From JAJPJX01 sp964568355 (GTDB lineage Bacteria; Acidobacteriota; Terriglobia; Bryobacterales; Bryobacteraceae): DNA of 17,901 nucleotides. The translations under genes and the position numbers were made by a program. Below are positions 6,407 through 13,625 of the stretch, piece after piece. Location of the stretch: NCBI GenBank assembly GCA_964568355.1, contig CAZMRK010000674.1, positions 1-17,901 of the forward strand, read 5' to 3'. The notes beneath the pieces were generated by a model. That model saw nothing but the letters and a program-made list of their open reading frames with translations, did not search any database and had not been told where the DNA came from. Each line of letters begins with the position of its first letter. Position 1 is the stretch's first letter.

Positions 6407-6618
6407 TTTGCCAGCTCTCGCAGCGCATCGCGATATTCATCCATGCCTTCATAAGCGCGCTGCATCTGACGCTCAAACTCGGGGTTAAAGGGAGAAAGGC
6501 GATAGCCGTCCTGAATTTCGGTGAGAAAAAGAGTGTCTCCCTTCTTGACACTCAGCCTGGCTAGTACTTCTTTCGGCAGGATCACCCCCGTTGAGTTCCC
6601 AACAGTGGTCACTTTCAT
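6403..6618 (-). CDS. AbrB/MazE-family antitoxin
   Basis: A 71-residue protein beginning MKVTTVGNSTGVILPKEVLA, the signature of the SpoVT/AbrB swapped-hairpin DNA-binding domain (residues 1-45). It is followed by an acidic tail (about 50-71) that would bind and neutralise the toxin. It precedes the Doc toxin with a 4-base overlap, so it should be the autorepressing antitoxin of the pair. The ATG at 6618 gives the family-standard N-terminus. An in-frame ATG three codons earlier is possible. The start codon lies inside a palindrome that is a likely operator. AbrB with Doc is a hybrid pairing in place of the classical Phd-Doc. Confidence 0.88.
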   Translation of the reverse strand: MKVTTVGNSTGVILPKEVLARLSVKKGDTLFLTEIQDGYRLSPFNPEFERQMQRAYEGMDEYRDALRELAK

Positions 6619-6652
6619 CGCGATCATATAACAAAATATATAACGATCGCGA
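6618..6652 (-). promoter_or_regulatory. Palindromic operator and AT-rich promoter of the AbrB-Doc module
   Basis: TCGCGATC (6618-6625) and GATCGCGA (6645-6652) are perfect 8-bp inverted arms around a 19-base AT-only-like core. The core contains a direct repeat ATATAAC at 6626-6632 and 6638-6644. On the minus strand the core gives GTTATAT repeats that could serve as a -10 element. One arm overlaps the antitoxin ATG, implying a very short leader or leaderless transcript. This is the layout expected for autorepression by the antitoxin or by the toxin-antitoxin complex. Confidence 0.6.
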
Positions 6653-6677
6653 CCGGGGGTGTCCTGCCAGAGGAAAA

Positions 6678-7187
6678 TTACAACTTCGCTTGCAGGTGCG
6701 CTTCCACGAACCAAAGGTCCTTATCGAGCGCGCGTGAAATCTCGGTAAACAGGTCCGCAGTGGTAGGATCACCCAAGCCGTCGGCCTGCCCGATCGCGTG
6801 GCGGATCGCGCTAGCCGATTTAGCCAACTGCGCCGAAAGGGCCTTCACGTGGGAAATCCCATCGGCCGCCTTCAAGTCGTATTCCGGCAGGCTGGAATTC
6901 TTCGCCGCCTGGCGAATCGTTCCATGAGCGACGCCTCCGAGCATTACCGCGCGCTCGGCAATCAGATCCGAGTGCTCCAGCACGTGGCCCGCTACCTGGT
7001 CGAACAGCTCGTGCAGTTGGATAAAATCAGGACCTTTGACATTCCAGTGCGCATGTTTGGTTTGATTGTAGAGATCGATCGAATCCGCCAGGCGCTCGTT
7101 CAACAAAGCAATCAAGCGAACGCGGTTCTGTTCAGCAATATCGATCTGGGTTTCAAAAGTGGCTTTTTCTTGCGCTGCAGTAGTCAA
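6678..7187 (-). CDS. dps: Dps-family DNA-protection ferritin
   Basis: A 169-residue four-helix-bundle Dps protein. The inter-subunit ferroxidase ligands align with E. coli Dps: H47 (in KHAHWNVKG), H59, D63, D74 and E78 (HSDLIAERAVMLGG). Dps dodecamers oxidise ferrous iron with hydrogen peroxide, store it as a mineral core and can coat DNA in starvation or oxidative stress. The start is TTG at 7187, supported by a strong GGAGG Shine-Dalgarno with six-base spacing. It stands alone, divergent from the Tes-like gene and separated from the AbrB-Doc module by about 60 bases. Confidence 0.95.
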   Translation of the reverse strand: MTTAAQEKATFETQIDIAEQNRVRLIALLNERLADSIDLYNQTKHAHWNVKGPDFIQLHELFDQVAGHVLEHSDLIAERAVMLGGVAHGTIRQAAKNSSLPEYDLKAADGISHVKALSAQLAKSASAIRHAIGQADGLGDPTTADLFTEISRALDKDLWFVEAHLQAKL

Positions 7188-7402
7188 GTTATCCTCCGTT
7201 CTTATTTTAGTTGGATGCCCCGGGGGTGGAGCCTGATTCCCTCATTTTGCCCGGAGGGGCCGTGAAAAAAGAGACTCTCGGCTCCTAAGTCTTCTGCTTT
7301 CAGTGGGCTACAGCAAGCGAAACCATTCAGCCGCCAAAAACCGCCATTCAACCCCCCATGTCGCCATACAACCAAAGAAATCAACAGTTTAATTCCAATC
7401 CG

Positions 7403-7432
7403 TGGAAACTGTTCGGAAAGATTCTCTATACT
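7403..7432 (+). promoter_or_regulatory. Candidate promoter for the Tes-like radical SAM gene
   Basis: TGGAAA (7403-7408) and TATACT (7427-7432) are spaced by 18 bases. The -10 matches the consensus at five of six positions and the -35 at four of six. Transcription would start near 7439, giving a leader of about 80 bases before the ATG at 7519. Confidence 0.45.
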
Positions 7433-7439
7433 GGCAGTC

Positions 7440-7452
7440 GCACACGTTGTGC
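7440..7452 (+). promoter_or_regulatory. Dyad GCACA-CGT-TGTGC at the predicted transcription start
   Basis: A perfect 5-bp inverted repeat around a 3-base centre. It sits immediately downstream of the TATACT -10 element, a position where a bound regulator would block transcription. Operator function is inferred from symmetry and position only. Confidence 0.35.
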
Positions 7453-7518
7453 TGTCTACGTTTTTTCTCGGAGAGATTGCTGGGGAAGCTGCGCAACCCA
7501 TGAGGAGTCACATAAGAG

Positions 7519-9618
7519 ATGCACAAGCCTATTAAGTACGTAGAAAAAGCTTTAACTTATGTCGCGCAGGCGGCCTGGACCGTCTTCGACAAAGCCAACC
7601 AGATCCATCAGAATCCATCGTTCACTCCCAGGTGGTCGGATAAGCCCCTGCTGAAGTCCTACCAGAAGACCAAGCCGCCGCTGGGTTGGCCGCGCGAGAC
7701 TGACTCCCTGTGTCCCCGGTGCGTGCCCGAAGCACGCAAAGAAATCCTGGACGGTACCAAGCCGCTTTCGGTCCTCCTGAACGAGAAGGTTGGCGAAATT
7801 AAGGCGAAGATCGTCGAGCGCGACGGCAAGATCCTCATGGTCAAGGATTGCCCGCAGCATGGCCACTTCGAAGACGTAATGGCCATCGATACCGCCTTCT
7901 TCAAGCACCTGGAGCAGGTATTTCCGGGCCGCGATATCCGCGCCCACAATGATGAAAAGCTCCACAATCACGGCTCCAGCACCATCACCCACGGCCGCGG
8001 CTCGGTCCTCACCGTCGACCTGACCAATCGCTGTAACATGATGTGCGATCCCTGCTTCATGGACGCCAATCAGGTTGGCTTCGTCCACGAGCTCACCTGG
8101 GACGACATCAGGACCCTGCTCGATAACGCCATTTCGATCAAGCCGCGCCGCCAGATGTCCGTGCAGTTCTCCGGCGGCGAGCCGACCATCTCACCCTACT
8201 TCCTGGACGCTGTCGCCTATTCCCGCAAGGTGGGCTACACCAGCGTGCAGGCGGCCACCAACGGCATCGAGTTCGCTAAGAGCCCCGAATTCTGCCGCCA
8301 GGCAGCCGAGGCGGGCCTGCGCTACGCCTATCTGCAGTTCGATGGCATCGGCAACGCGGCCAACGCGCACCGCAAGGTGGGCAACCTCTTCGACGTGAAA
8401 CTGCGGGCCATCGAAAACCTGCACTCCAACGGCGTGGATATCATCCCGGTCATCACCATCATCAACGGCATCAATAACGAGCAGGTGGGCCGCATCGTCC
8501 AGTTCGCCCTGGATAACCCCAAAAAGATCCCCTTCCTCTCCTTCCAGCCCGTTTCCTTCACCGGCCGCGACGAGGAGATCACCGACGAGCGCCGTCACGC
8601 CCAGCGCTATACGCTCTCCCACCTGGCGCACGACGTCAAAAAGCAGACCGGCCTGGGCGAGCCTGCCCGCGACTGGTTCCCGATCTCGTTCATCAGCACC
8701 TTCTCCGACTGGAGCGACCTGGTCCATGGCCCGCAGGCCACCTGGGGCCAGTTGAGCTGCGGCTGCCACCCGAACTGCGGCGTGGGCATGGCCGTCATGG
8801 TGGATAAAGAAACCAAGGAATCGGCTCCCGTAACCGCGTTCCTGAATGCCGACCGGCTGGCACGCGATGTCGCCCGGATCAACGATGCCGCCCGCGGCAA
8901 GTGGCCTTCCATCATCGGCATGTGCCTCTCGCTGGCGCGCAACTACGATCCTTTCCAGGCGCCGACCCACTTCCGCCTGATGGATCTGGTCAAAAAGTTC
9001 GATAAGACCTTTGGAGCCACCGGTAAGAGCTACGGCAAGGTCGGGGCCGACCGCACCATGGAAGATATCGAGCGCCGCCGCCGCGATCGCTGGAACTTCC
9101 TGTTTATCGCCGGCATGTGGTTCCAGGATCTGTTCAACTACGATTTCCGTCGTACCGAGCAGTGCATCATCCCGTATGCTACACAGCAGGGCGAAATTTC
9201 TTTCTGCGCCTATAACACTGGCATCGGCTGGCGCAATATCATTGAGAAGATGCACATGACTGCCACGCTCACCAAGTGGTACGAGGAGCATGGCCGGCAC
9301 GAGATCTTCGCCGGCGGCAAGAGTGTGCAATTGAGCAGCACGGACCATCACCTGGTTCTGCGCGAGGAGATCATCACCACCGAAGAGCAGCACGATCTGG
9401 ATGCCCTGGGCATCGCCAAGACCGCGCGCGACGAAAAACTGCGCGCTCGTGCGCTCAAGCAGAAACAGGCCGAGGAAAACGCCCGCATGGCGAAGCTGTA
9501 CCGCGAACACGTTTTGAAAGAGGCTCCCGCTCCGCAGTTGGTCCAGTTGCAGCCGGCCCAGCCGAAGCCTGAGGAAGGCGCCGAGTTGCGTGAAGAGGTC
9601 GGGTCCTTCGGAGATTGA
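7519..9618 (+). CDS. Diverged Tes-family (tetraether-synthase-like) radical SAM protein
   Basis: A 699-residue radical SAM enzyme. N-terminal C65xxC68 and C111-P-Q-H114 match the metal-binding module of the Tes/MJ0619 family. The radical SAM motif is C172xxxC176xxC179, the SAM-binding GGEP follows at 219-222, and AATNGIEF, YLQFDGIG, FQPVSFTGR and DWFPISF track the downstream paralogue block by block. It differs in three ways. The auxiliary CX3CX2C motif that precedes the radical SAM motif in the paralogue is absent, replaced by a His/Asn-rich stretch (HNHGSSTITHGRG). A new CGCHPNC cluster-like motif occurs at 414-420. A charged helical tail of about 90 residues ends the protein. Tes joins lipid tail carbons of two lipids into membrane-spanning tetraethers; a related C-C or C-S chemistry is inferred here. 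It is followed by a strong terminator. Confidence 0.85.
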   Translation: MHKPIKYVEKALTYVAQAAWTVFDKANQIHQNPSFTPRWSDKPLLKSYQKTKPPLGWPRETDSLCPRCVPEARKEILDGTKPLSVLLNEKVGEIKAKIVERDGKILMVKDCPQHGHFEDVMAIDTAFFKHLEQVFPGRDIRAHNDEKLHNHGSSTITHGRGSVLTVDLTNRCNMMCDPCFMDANQVGFVHELTWDDIRTLLDNAISIKPRRQMSVQFSGGEPTISPYFLDAVAYSRKVGYTSVQAATNGIEFAKSPEFCRQAAEAGLRYAYLQFDGIGNAANAHRKVGNLFDVKLRAIENLHSNGVDIIPVITIINGINNEQVGRIVQFALDNPKKIPFLSFQPVSFTGRDEEITDERRHAQRYTLSHLAHDVKKQTGLGEPARDWFPISFISTFSDWSDLVHGPQATWGQLSCGCHPNCGVGMAVMVDKETKESAPVTAFLNADRLARDVARINDAARGKWPSIIGMCLSLARNYDPFQAPTHFRLMDLVKKFDKTFGATGKSYGKVGADRTMEDIERRRRDRWNFLFIAGMWFQDLFNYDFRRTEQCIIPYATQQGEISFCAYNTGIGWRNIIEKMHMTATLTKWYEEHGRHEIFAGGKSVQLSSTDHHLVLREEIITTEEQHDLDALGIAKTARDEKLRARALKQKQAEENARMAKLYREHVLKEAPAPQLVQLQPAQPKPEEGAELREEVGSFGD

Positions 9619-9658
9619 TTTCGGAAAAATAGCAAGTCTCAAAGCCACAAACAACCTA

Positions 9659-9697
9659 GGGCCGTCGGGCAAGTCGACCCGGCGGCCCCTTTTTTTT
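9659..9697 (+). terminator. Strong Rho-independent terminator after the first Tes-like gene
   Basis: GGGCCGTCGGG (9659-9669) pairs over 11 positions (one G-T) with CCCGGCGGCCC (9678-9688) across an 8-base loop, then one C and eight T (9690-9697). This is the clearest intrinsic terminator in the window. It implies that the second Tes gene has its own promoter in 9698-9786, although no convincing -35/-10 pair is visible there. Confidence 0.9.
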
Positions 9698-9786
9698 CTC
9701 CATTCATCCCCCCAAATCCACCATACGGCCCTTGCTTTCCACCATTTAGCCTTTGGTTCTAGTGTTTCCACGGGGTGCTCCCTAGA

Positions 9787-11412
9787 ATGGGCCTCATGGG
9801 CGGCGATTTCCAGATAATACAACCTGAAACTACCTATACGGGCTCACCCATCCAGCCCATCCAGACTGGCCTGCCTCGCACCACCCAGTCCCTGTGCCCC
9901 GAGTGTACCCAGTTGATTCCAGCCACGTTATTTGAAGAGAACGGCCGCGTGGTCATGGAGAAGAGCTGCCCCACGCACGGCGCTTTTCGGGATATCGTCT
10001 TCTCCGATGCCCGCCTCTACCTCAAGATGGAGCAGTGGAGCTTCGGGGACAGCCGCGGGCTGGAAAATCCGGCCGTCGAGAACGCCACCCGCTGCCCGGA
10101 CGACTGCGGGCTGTGTTCCATGCACACCAGCCACACCGGCCTAGCCAATATCGATCTCACCAACCGCTGCAATCTCACCTGCCCGGTGTGCTTCGCCAAC
10201 GCCAATGCCGCCGGCTATCTCTACGAGCCGGATTTCGAGCAGGTGCGGACCATGCTGCAGGCCCTCCGCAACGAGCGGCCCGTGGCCGGCCGGATCGTGC
10301 AGTTCTCCGGCGGCGAGCCGACCATCTATCCGCGCTTCCTGGAAGTGCTCCGGATGGCCGTCGAGATGGGCTTCTCCCATCTGCAGGCAGCCACCAACGG
10401 CATCAAGTTCACCGACCTGGAGTTTGCCCGCCAGGCCAAAGCCGCCGGCCTGCATACGCTCTATCTGCAATTCGACGGCGTTTGCGATGACATCTATCGC
10501 CGTACCCGCGGCGAATCGCTGTGGGAAAAGAAGCTGCGCTGCATCGAGAATGTCCGCGAGGCCGGGCTGAAGATCGTCTTCGTGCCCACCATTGTCAAAG
10601 GCCTCAACGACCATCAGATCGGCGACATCCTCCGCCTGGCGATCGAGAACATCGATTGCGTCAGCGGCATCAGCTTTCAGCCGGTGGCCTTCACCGGCCG
10701 CATCGCCCGCCGGGAACTCGAAGCCAAGCGCTTCACGCTCTCCGATTTCGCCCACGCCGTAAAGCTCCAGACCGGAATCTGCGATCCTTACGAAGACTGG
10801 TTCCCGCTCTCCTGCGTCACCCCGTTTTCCAAGCTGCTGAGCGCCCTGCGCGGGGAAATGACCACGCACCTGACGCCGCATCCCCACTGCTCCATCGGCA
10901 CCTACCTGTTCGTGGATCAGCACCACCGGGCCGTCCCCGTAACCCGTTTCGTGGATGTGGGCTCCATGCTGCGGGATATGGACCTGCTGGCGCGCAAGGC
11001 CAGCAAGCGCCGCATCCAGTTCTTCTCCAAGATCAACGCCTGGAACCTGCTGCGCAAGCATTTCCACGAGGAGAAGGCGCCGGAAGGGCTGACCTTCGCC
11101 AAGTTCCTGCAAACGCTGCAAGGCTTCACCGATAAGCGCTACGGCCGCGGCGCCCGTGAGAAGGAAGGCTTCACCTACCGTACCCTGATGCTGGCCGGCA
11201 TGCACTTCATGGATTCCTATAATTACGACGTCGAGCGGGTGAAGCGCTGCGTCATCCATTACGCCGCCCCGGACGGGAAAATCTACCCGTTCTGCACCTA
11301 CAACTCCGGCCCGGTCTTCCGCGAGAAGATCGAAAAGGAGTTCTCCATCCCGTTCGAAGAGCAGCCGGAACTGGTGGAGATCGAAGCCCGTTCGGAAGTC
11401 CTGGTGCCGTAA
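9787..11412 (+). CDS. tes: Tetraether lipid synthase (Tes) homologue, radical SAM
   Basis: A 541-residue protein with the full cysteine pattern of the Tes/MJ0619 family: C37xxC40 and C61-P-T-H64, the auxiliary motif C103xxxC107xxC110, the radical SAM motif C128xxxC132xxC135, GGEP near 175-178, and further cysteines at 332, 343, 368, 488 and 503. In archaea Tes uses several [4Fe-4S] clusters and a mononuclear iron to join the methyl ends of two isoprenoid chains into a biphytanyl tetraether. Acidobacteria make iso-diabolic acid and branched tetraethers, for which homologues of this enzyme are the leading candidates; that role is inferred. The ATG at 9787 is chosen with a GGGG about eleven bases upstream; GTG at 9775 and ATG at 9796 are alternatives. 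Older databases name the family pterin dimethyltransferase-like. Confidence 0.88.
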   Translation: MGLMGGDFQIIQPETTYTGSPIQPIQTGLPRTTQSLCPECTQLIPATLFEENGRVVMEKSCPTHGAFRDIVFSDARLYLKMEQWSFGDSRGLENPAVENATRCPDDCGLCSMHTSHTGLANIDLTNRCNLTCPVCFANANAAGYLYEPDFEQVRTMLQALRNERPVAGRIVQFSGGEPTIYPRFLEVLRMAVEMGFSHLQAATNGIKFTDLEFARQAKAAGLHTLYLQFDGVCDDIYRRTRGESLWEKKLRCIENVREAGLKIVFVPTIVKGLNDHQIGDILRLAIENIDCVSGISFQPVAFTGRIARRELEAKRFTLSDFAHAVKLQTGICDPYEDWFPLSCVTPFSKLLSALRGEMTTHLTPHPHCSIGTYLFVDQHHRAVPVTRFVDVGSMLRDMDLLARKASKRRIQFFSKINAWNLLRKHFHEEKAPEGLTFAKFLQTLQGFTDKRYGRGAREKEGFTYRTLMLAGMHFMDSYNYDVERVKRCVIHYAAPDGKIYPFCTYNSGPVFREKIEKEFSIPFEEQPELVEIEARSEVLVP

Positions 11413-11455
11413 GCCGGCCGGCAACCTGGCCGGGCACGCTATCATAAAAAGAAAC

Positions 11456-12535
11456 GTGCCTGGTGTTTACATCGCGTATCCCTTCTGCGCCCAGAAGTGT
11501 ACTTACTGTAATTTCGCTTCCGGAGTCTTTCCCCGCGCGCTCGAAGCCCGCTATCAGGAAGCGCTGCGCGCGGAGATCGGTCGGCACGTGTGGACCTGGC
11601 GGCCGGAAACGGTCTACTTCGGCGGCGGCACGCCCAGCGCGATGGGCCCCCACGACCTGGCCGCTCTGCTCCACCTGCTCCCCGGCCGCCCCTGGGCAGA
11701 GGCCACGCTCGAAGCCGCGCCGGGCGGCATCTCCGCCGATCTGGCCCGAAGCTGGGTCGCCGCCGGCATCGGCCGCGTCAGCCTGGGAGTGCAGTCCTTC
11801 GTCCAGCCGGAAATCGCCCGCACCGGCCGCAAGCATACCGCCGCAATCGTTGCCGAAGAGGTGGCCCGCCTGCGCCGCGCCGGCATCGCCGGCATCAATC
11901 TCGATCTGATTGCCGGGCTCTCCGGTCAGACCGAGGCAAGCTGGCGCGAATCGCTCGATTGGGTGGAGCGCCTGGCTCCCGAGCACGTCTCGGTCTACAT
12001 GCTGGAAGTCGATGAGGACAGCCGCCTGGGCCGCGAGATCCTGGCCGGAGGAGCCCGCTACGGCGCCGCCGACCGGCCCTCGGAAGAGCTTACCGCCGAT
12101 CTCTACGAGATGGCCGTGGAGCGCTTAGCGGCCATGGGCATCCACCGCTACGAGATCTCCAATTTCGCCCGCCCCGGCTATGAATCGCGCCATAACCTGA
12201 AGTATTGGAAGCTGGAGCCGTATATCGGCTTCGGCGCCGACGCGCATTCGTTCGACGGCTCCCGCCGCTGGCGGAATCCCGAGTCGCTCCAGGCCTACCT
12301 GGCGTCGCCGGCCGTGGAGTTCACCGAAGCCCATCCGGACGAAGAAAAGTTCTTCGTCGGCTTGCGCCTGAGCGAGGGTGTGCGCCCCGCGCCGGAAGAG
12401 TGGCAGCGCTTCCGCGAGCCGATCCACCGCTTTCTGGATGCCGGCCTGCTCGAAACCAACGGCTCGGTTTTGCGGCTCACCGGGCGCGGCATTCTACTTT
12501 CCAACGAGGTATTCCAGGAGTTTCTGACGACATGA
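11456..12535 (+). CDS. hemW: HemW-type radical SAM heme chaperone
   Basis: A 359-residue protein starting (GTG) MPGVYIAYPFCAQKCTYCNF, with the radical SAM cluster cysteines C11, C15, C18 and FGGGTPS near 55. SLGVQSF, INLDLIAGL and YEISNFARPG lead to the conserved RHNLKYW. The family was once called oxygen-independent coproporphyrinogen III oxidase, but members lacking the extra N-terminal features of HemN act as HemW, inserting heme into respiratory proteins. It starts 43 bases after the tes stop codon, with an imperfect GC dyad (CCGGCC 11414-11419, GGCCGG 11428-11433) between but no T-run, so it may share the tes transcript. Its last four bases overlap ltaE. No strong Shine-Dalgarno is seen. 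Confidence 0.92.
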   Translation: MPGVYIAYPFCAQKCTYCNFASGVFPRALEARYQEALRAEIGRHVWTWRPETVYFGGGTPSAMGPHDLAALLHLLPGRPWAEATLEAAPGGISADLARSWVAAGIGRVSLGVQSFVQPEIARTGRKHTAAIVAEEVARLRRAGIAGINLDLIAGLSGQTEASWRESLDWVERLAPEHVSVYMLEVDEDSRLGREILAGGARYGAADRPSEELTADLYEMAVERLAAMGIHRYEISNFARPGYESRHNLKYWKLEPYIGFGADAHSFDGSRRWRNPESLQAYLASPAVEFTEAHPDEEKFFVGLRLSEGVRPAPEEWQRFREPIHRFLDAGLLETNGSVLRLTGRGILLSNEVFQEFLTT

Positions 12536-13581
12536 TTGATTTGCGCAGCGATACCGTCACCAGGCCCACGCCCGCCATGCGGAGCGCCATGATGGAGGCC
12601 GAAGTCGGCGACGACGTTTACGGCGAAGATCCCACGGTAAACCGGCTGGAACAGCGGGCCGCCGAAATCACCGGCAAAGAGGCCGCCCTGTTCGTTCCCA
12701 CCGGAACCATGGGCAATACCATCGGCGTCAAACTCCACACCGAGCACGGGCAGGAGGTGATCTGCGACGCGCGCGCGCATTTGCTGGACTACGAAATGTC
12801 CATGCTGGCATGGTTTTCCGGCTGCGTGGCCCGCCCCATTCCGACGCCCGACGGCATTCTGCGCTGGGAACAGATGCGCCAGGAGATCCGCATGCGGAAT
12901 CCGTACCGGGCGCCCACCGGGCTGATCGAAGTCGAGAACACGCACAACATGGCAGGCGGAACCGTCTATCCGCTCGAAGTGCTGGAGGAGATCTGCGACG
13001 GAGCGCATGAGATGGGCCTGAAGGTGCACCTGGACGGCGCGCGCGTATTCAACGCATCGGCCGCTACCGGCGTGCCCGTGAGCCGGATCGTCGCCAAAGT
13101 GGATACGGTGATGTTCTGTCTCTCCAAAGGCCTGGGCGCCCCGGTGGGATCGCTGCTGGCGGGCACGCGCGAGGCGATCGAGCGGGGCCGGCTCTATCGC
13201 AAGCGCCTGGGAGGCGGGATGCGCCAGGCCGGCGTGCTGGCCGCCGCCGGATTGATTGCCCTCGAACAATCGCCCCAGCAGCTTCCCGAAGATCACCGCA
13301 ATGCCCGCCTGCTGGCCGAAGGATTGGCCCGCGTGCCCGGGATCGCCCTGGACCCATCGAGCGTCGAGACCAACATCGTGGTCTTTGACGTACGGGGAAC
13401 CGGTATGACCTCTGGGGCCATCAGCACCGCTTTGCTGGAAAAAGGCGTGAGGATTAACGGAATCAGCCCCACCCATATGCGCGCCGTCACGCATTACGAC
13501 GTCAGCCGCGCCGGCTGCGAGCAAGCCATTGAGGCTGTCGCCGCCGTCGTGCAGCCCGCACTGTGCTATCCTTCGTATTAA
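12532..13581 (+). CDS. ltaE: Low-specificity L-threonine aldolase
   Basis: A 349-residue PLP enzyme of the fold-type I threonine aldolase family, cleaving threonine or allo-threonine to glycine and acetaldehyde. It begins MIDLRSDTVTRPTPAMR, the standard N-terminus, contains GDDVYGEDPTVNRLE near 26-40, the PLP-ring aspartate in HLDGAR (D168) and the Schiff-base lysine K199 in FCLSKGLGAPVGS. The ATG overlaps the hemW stop by ATGA, so the two are cotranscribed and translationally coupled. An AGGAG lies 11 bases upstream inside hemW. The open frame extends further upstream, but that part only shadows hemW. Confidence 0.96.
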   Translation: MIDLRSDTVTRPTPAMRSAMMEAEVGDDVYGEDPTVNRLEQRAAEITGKEAALFVPTGTMGNTIGVKLHTEHGQEVICDARAHLLDYEMSMLAWFSGCVARPIPTPDGILRWEQMRQEIRMRNPYRAPTGLIEVENTHNMAGGTVYPLEVLEEICDGAHEMGLKVHLDGARVFNASAATGVPVSRIVAKVDTVMFCLSKGLGAPVGSLLAGTREAIERGRLYRKRLGGGMRQAGVLAAAGLIALEQSPQQLPEDHRNARLLAEGLARVPGIALDPSSVETNIVVFDVRGTGMTSGAISTALLEKGVRINGISPTHMRAVTHYDVSRAGCEQAIEAVAAVVQPALCYPSY

Positions 13582-13625
13582 CAGAGTTTGGGGTCATATT
13601 TCCCTTATTAACGAAAGGAACGTAC

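Larger units (their letters stand above)
7188..7518. other. Divergent intergenic region between dps and the first Tes-like gene
   Basis: This 331-base stretch has no convincing gene. Open frames in it show no recognisable domain. It carries the dps Shine-Dalgarno at its left end, a GC palindrome CCCCGGGG around 7218, a candidate promoter for the rightward radical SAM gene (7403-7432), a 13-base dyad (7440-7452), and a GAGGAG Shine-Dalgarno at 7502-7507, eleven bases before the ATG at 7519. The middle (about 7310-7420) is noticeably richer in A than the genes. Confidence 0.6.

Noticed and set aside
7202..7501. Possible 99-codon minus-strand gene between dps and the Tes-like gene
   Set aside because: No domain, no Shine-Dalgarno and atypical composition; the region is better explained as divergent regulatory DNA.
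8191..9822. Long minus-strand open frame (543 codons) opposite the first Tes-like gene
   Set aside because: It mirrors a clear radical SAM gene, has no recognisable domain, and arises from high third-position GC on the coding strand.
7519..11412. Reading the radical SAM pair as pterin dimethyltransferases
   Set aside because: That is an older name for the MJ0619 family; later work on archaeal homologues supports tetraether synthesis, and no pterin gene is nearby.
10141..11445. Minus-strand open frame of 434 codons opposite tes
   Set aside because: Antisense to a strongly conserved gene, with no domain of its own.
12205..12531. Upstream extension of the threonine aldolase frame
   Set aside because: The extension lies inside hemW and reads as Arg/Pro-rich shadow; family N-terminus starts at 12532.
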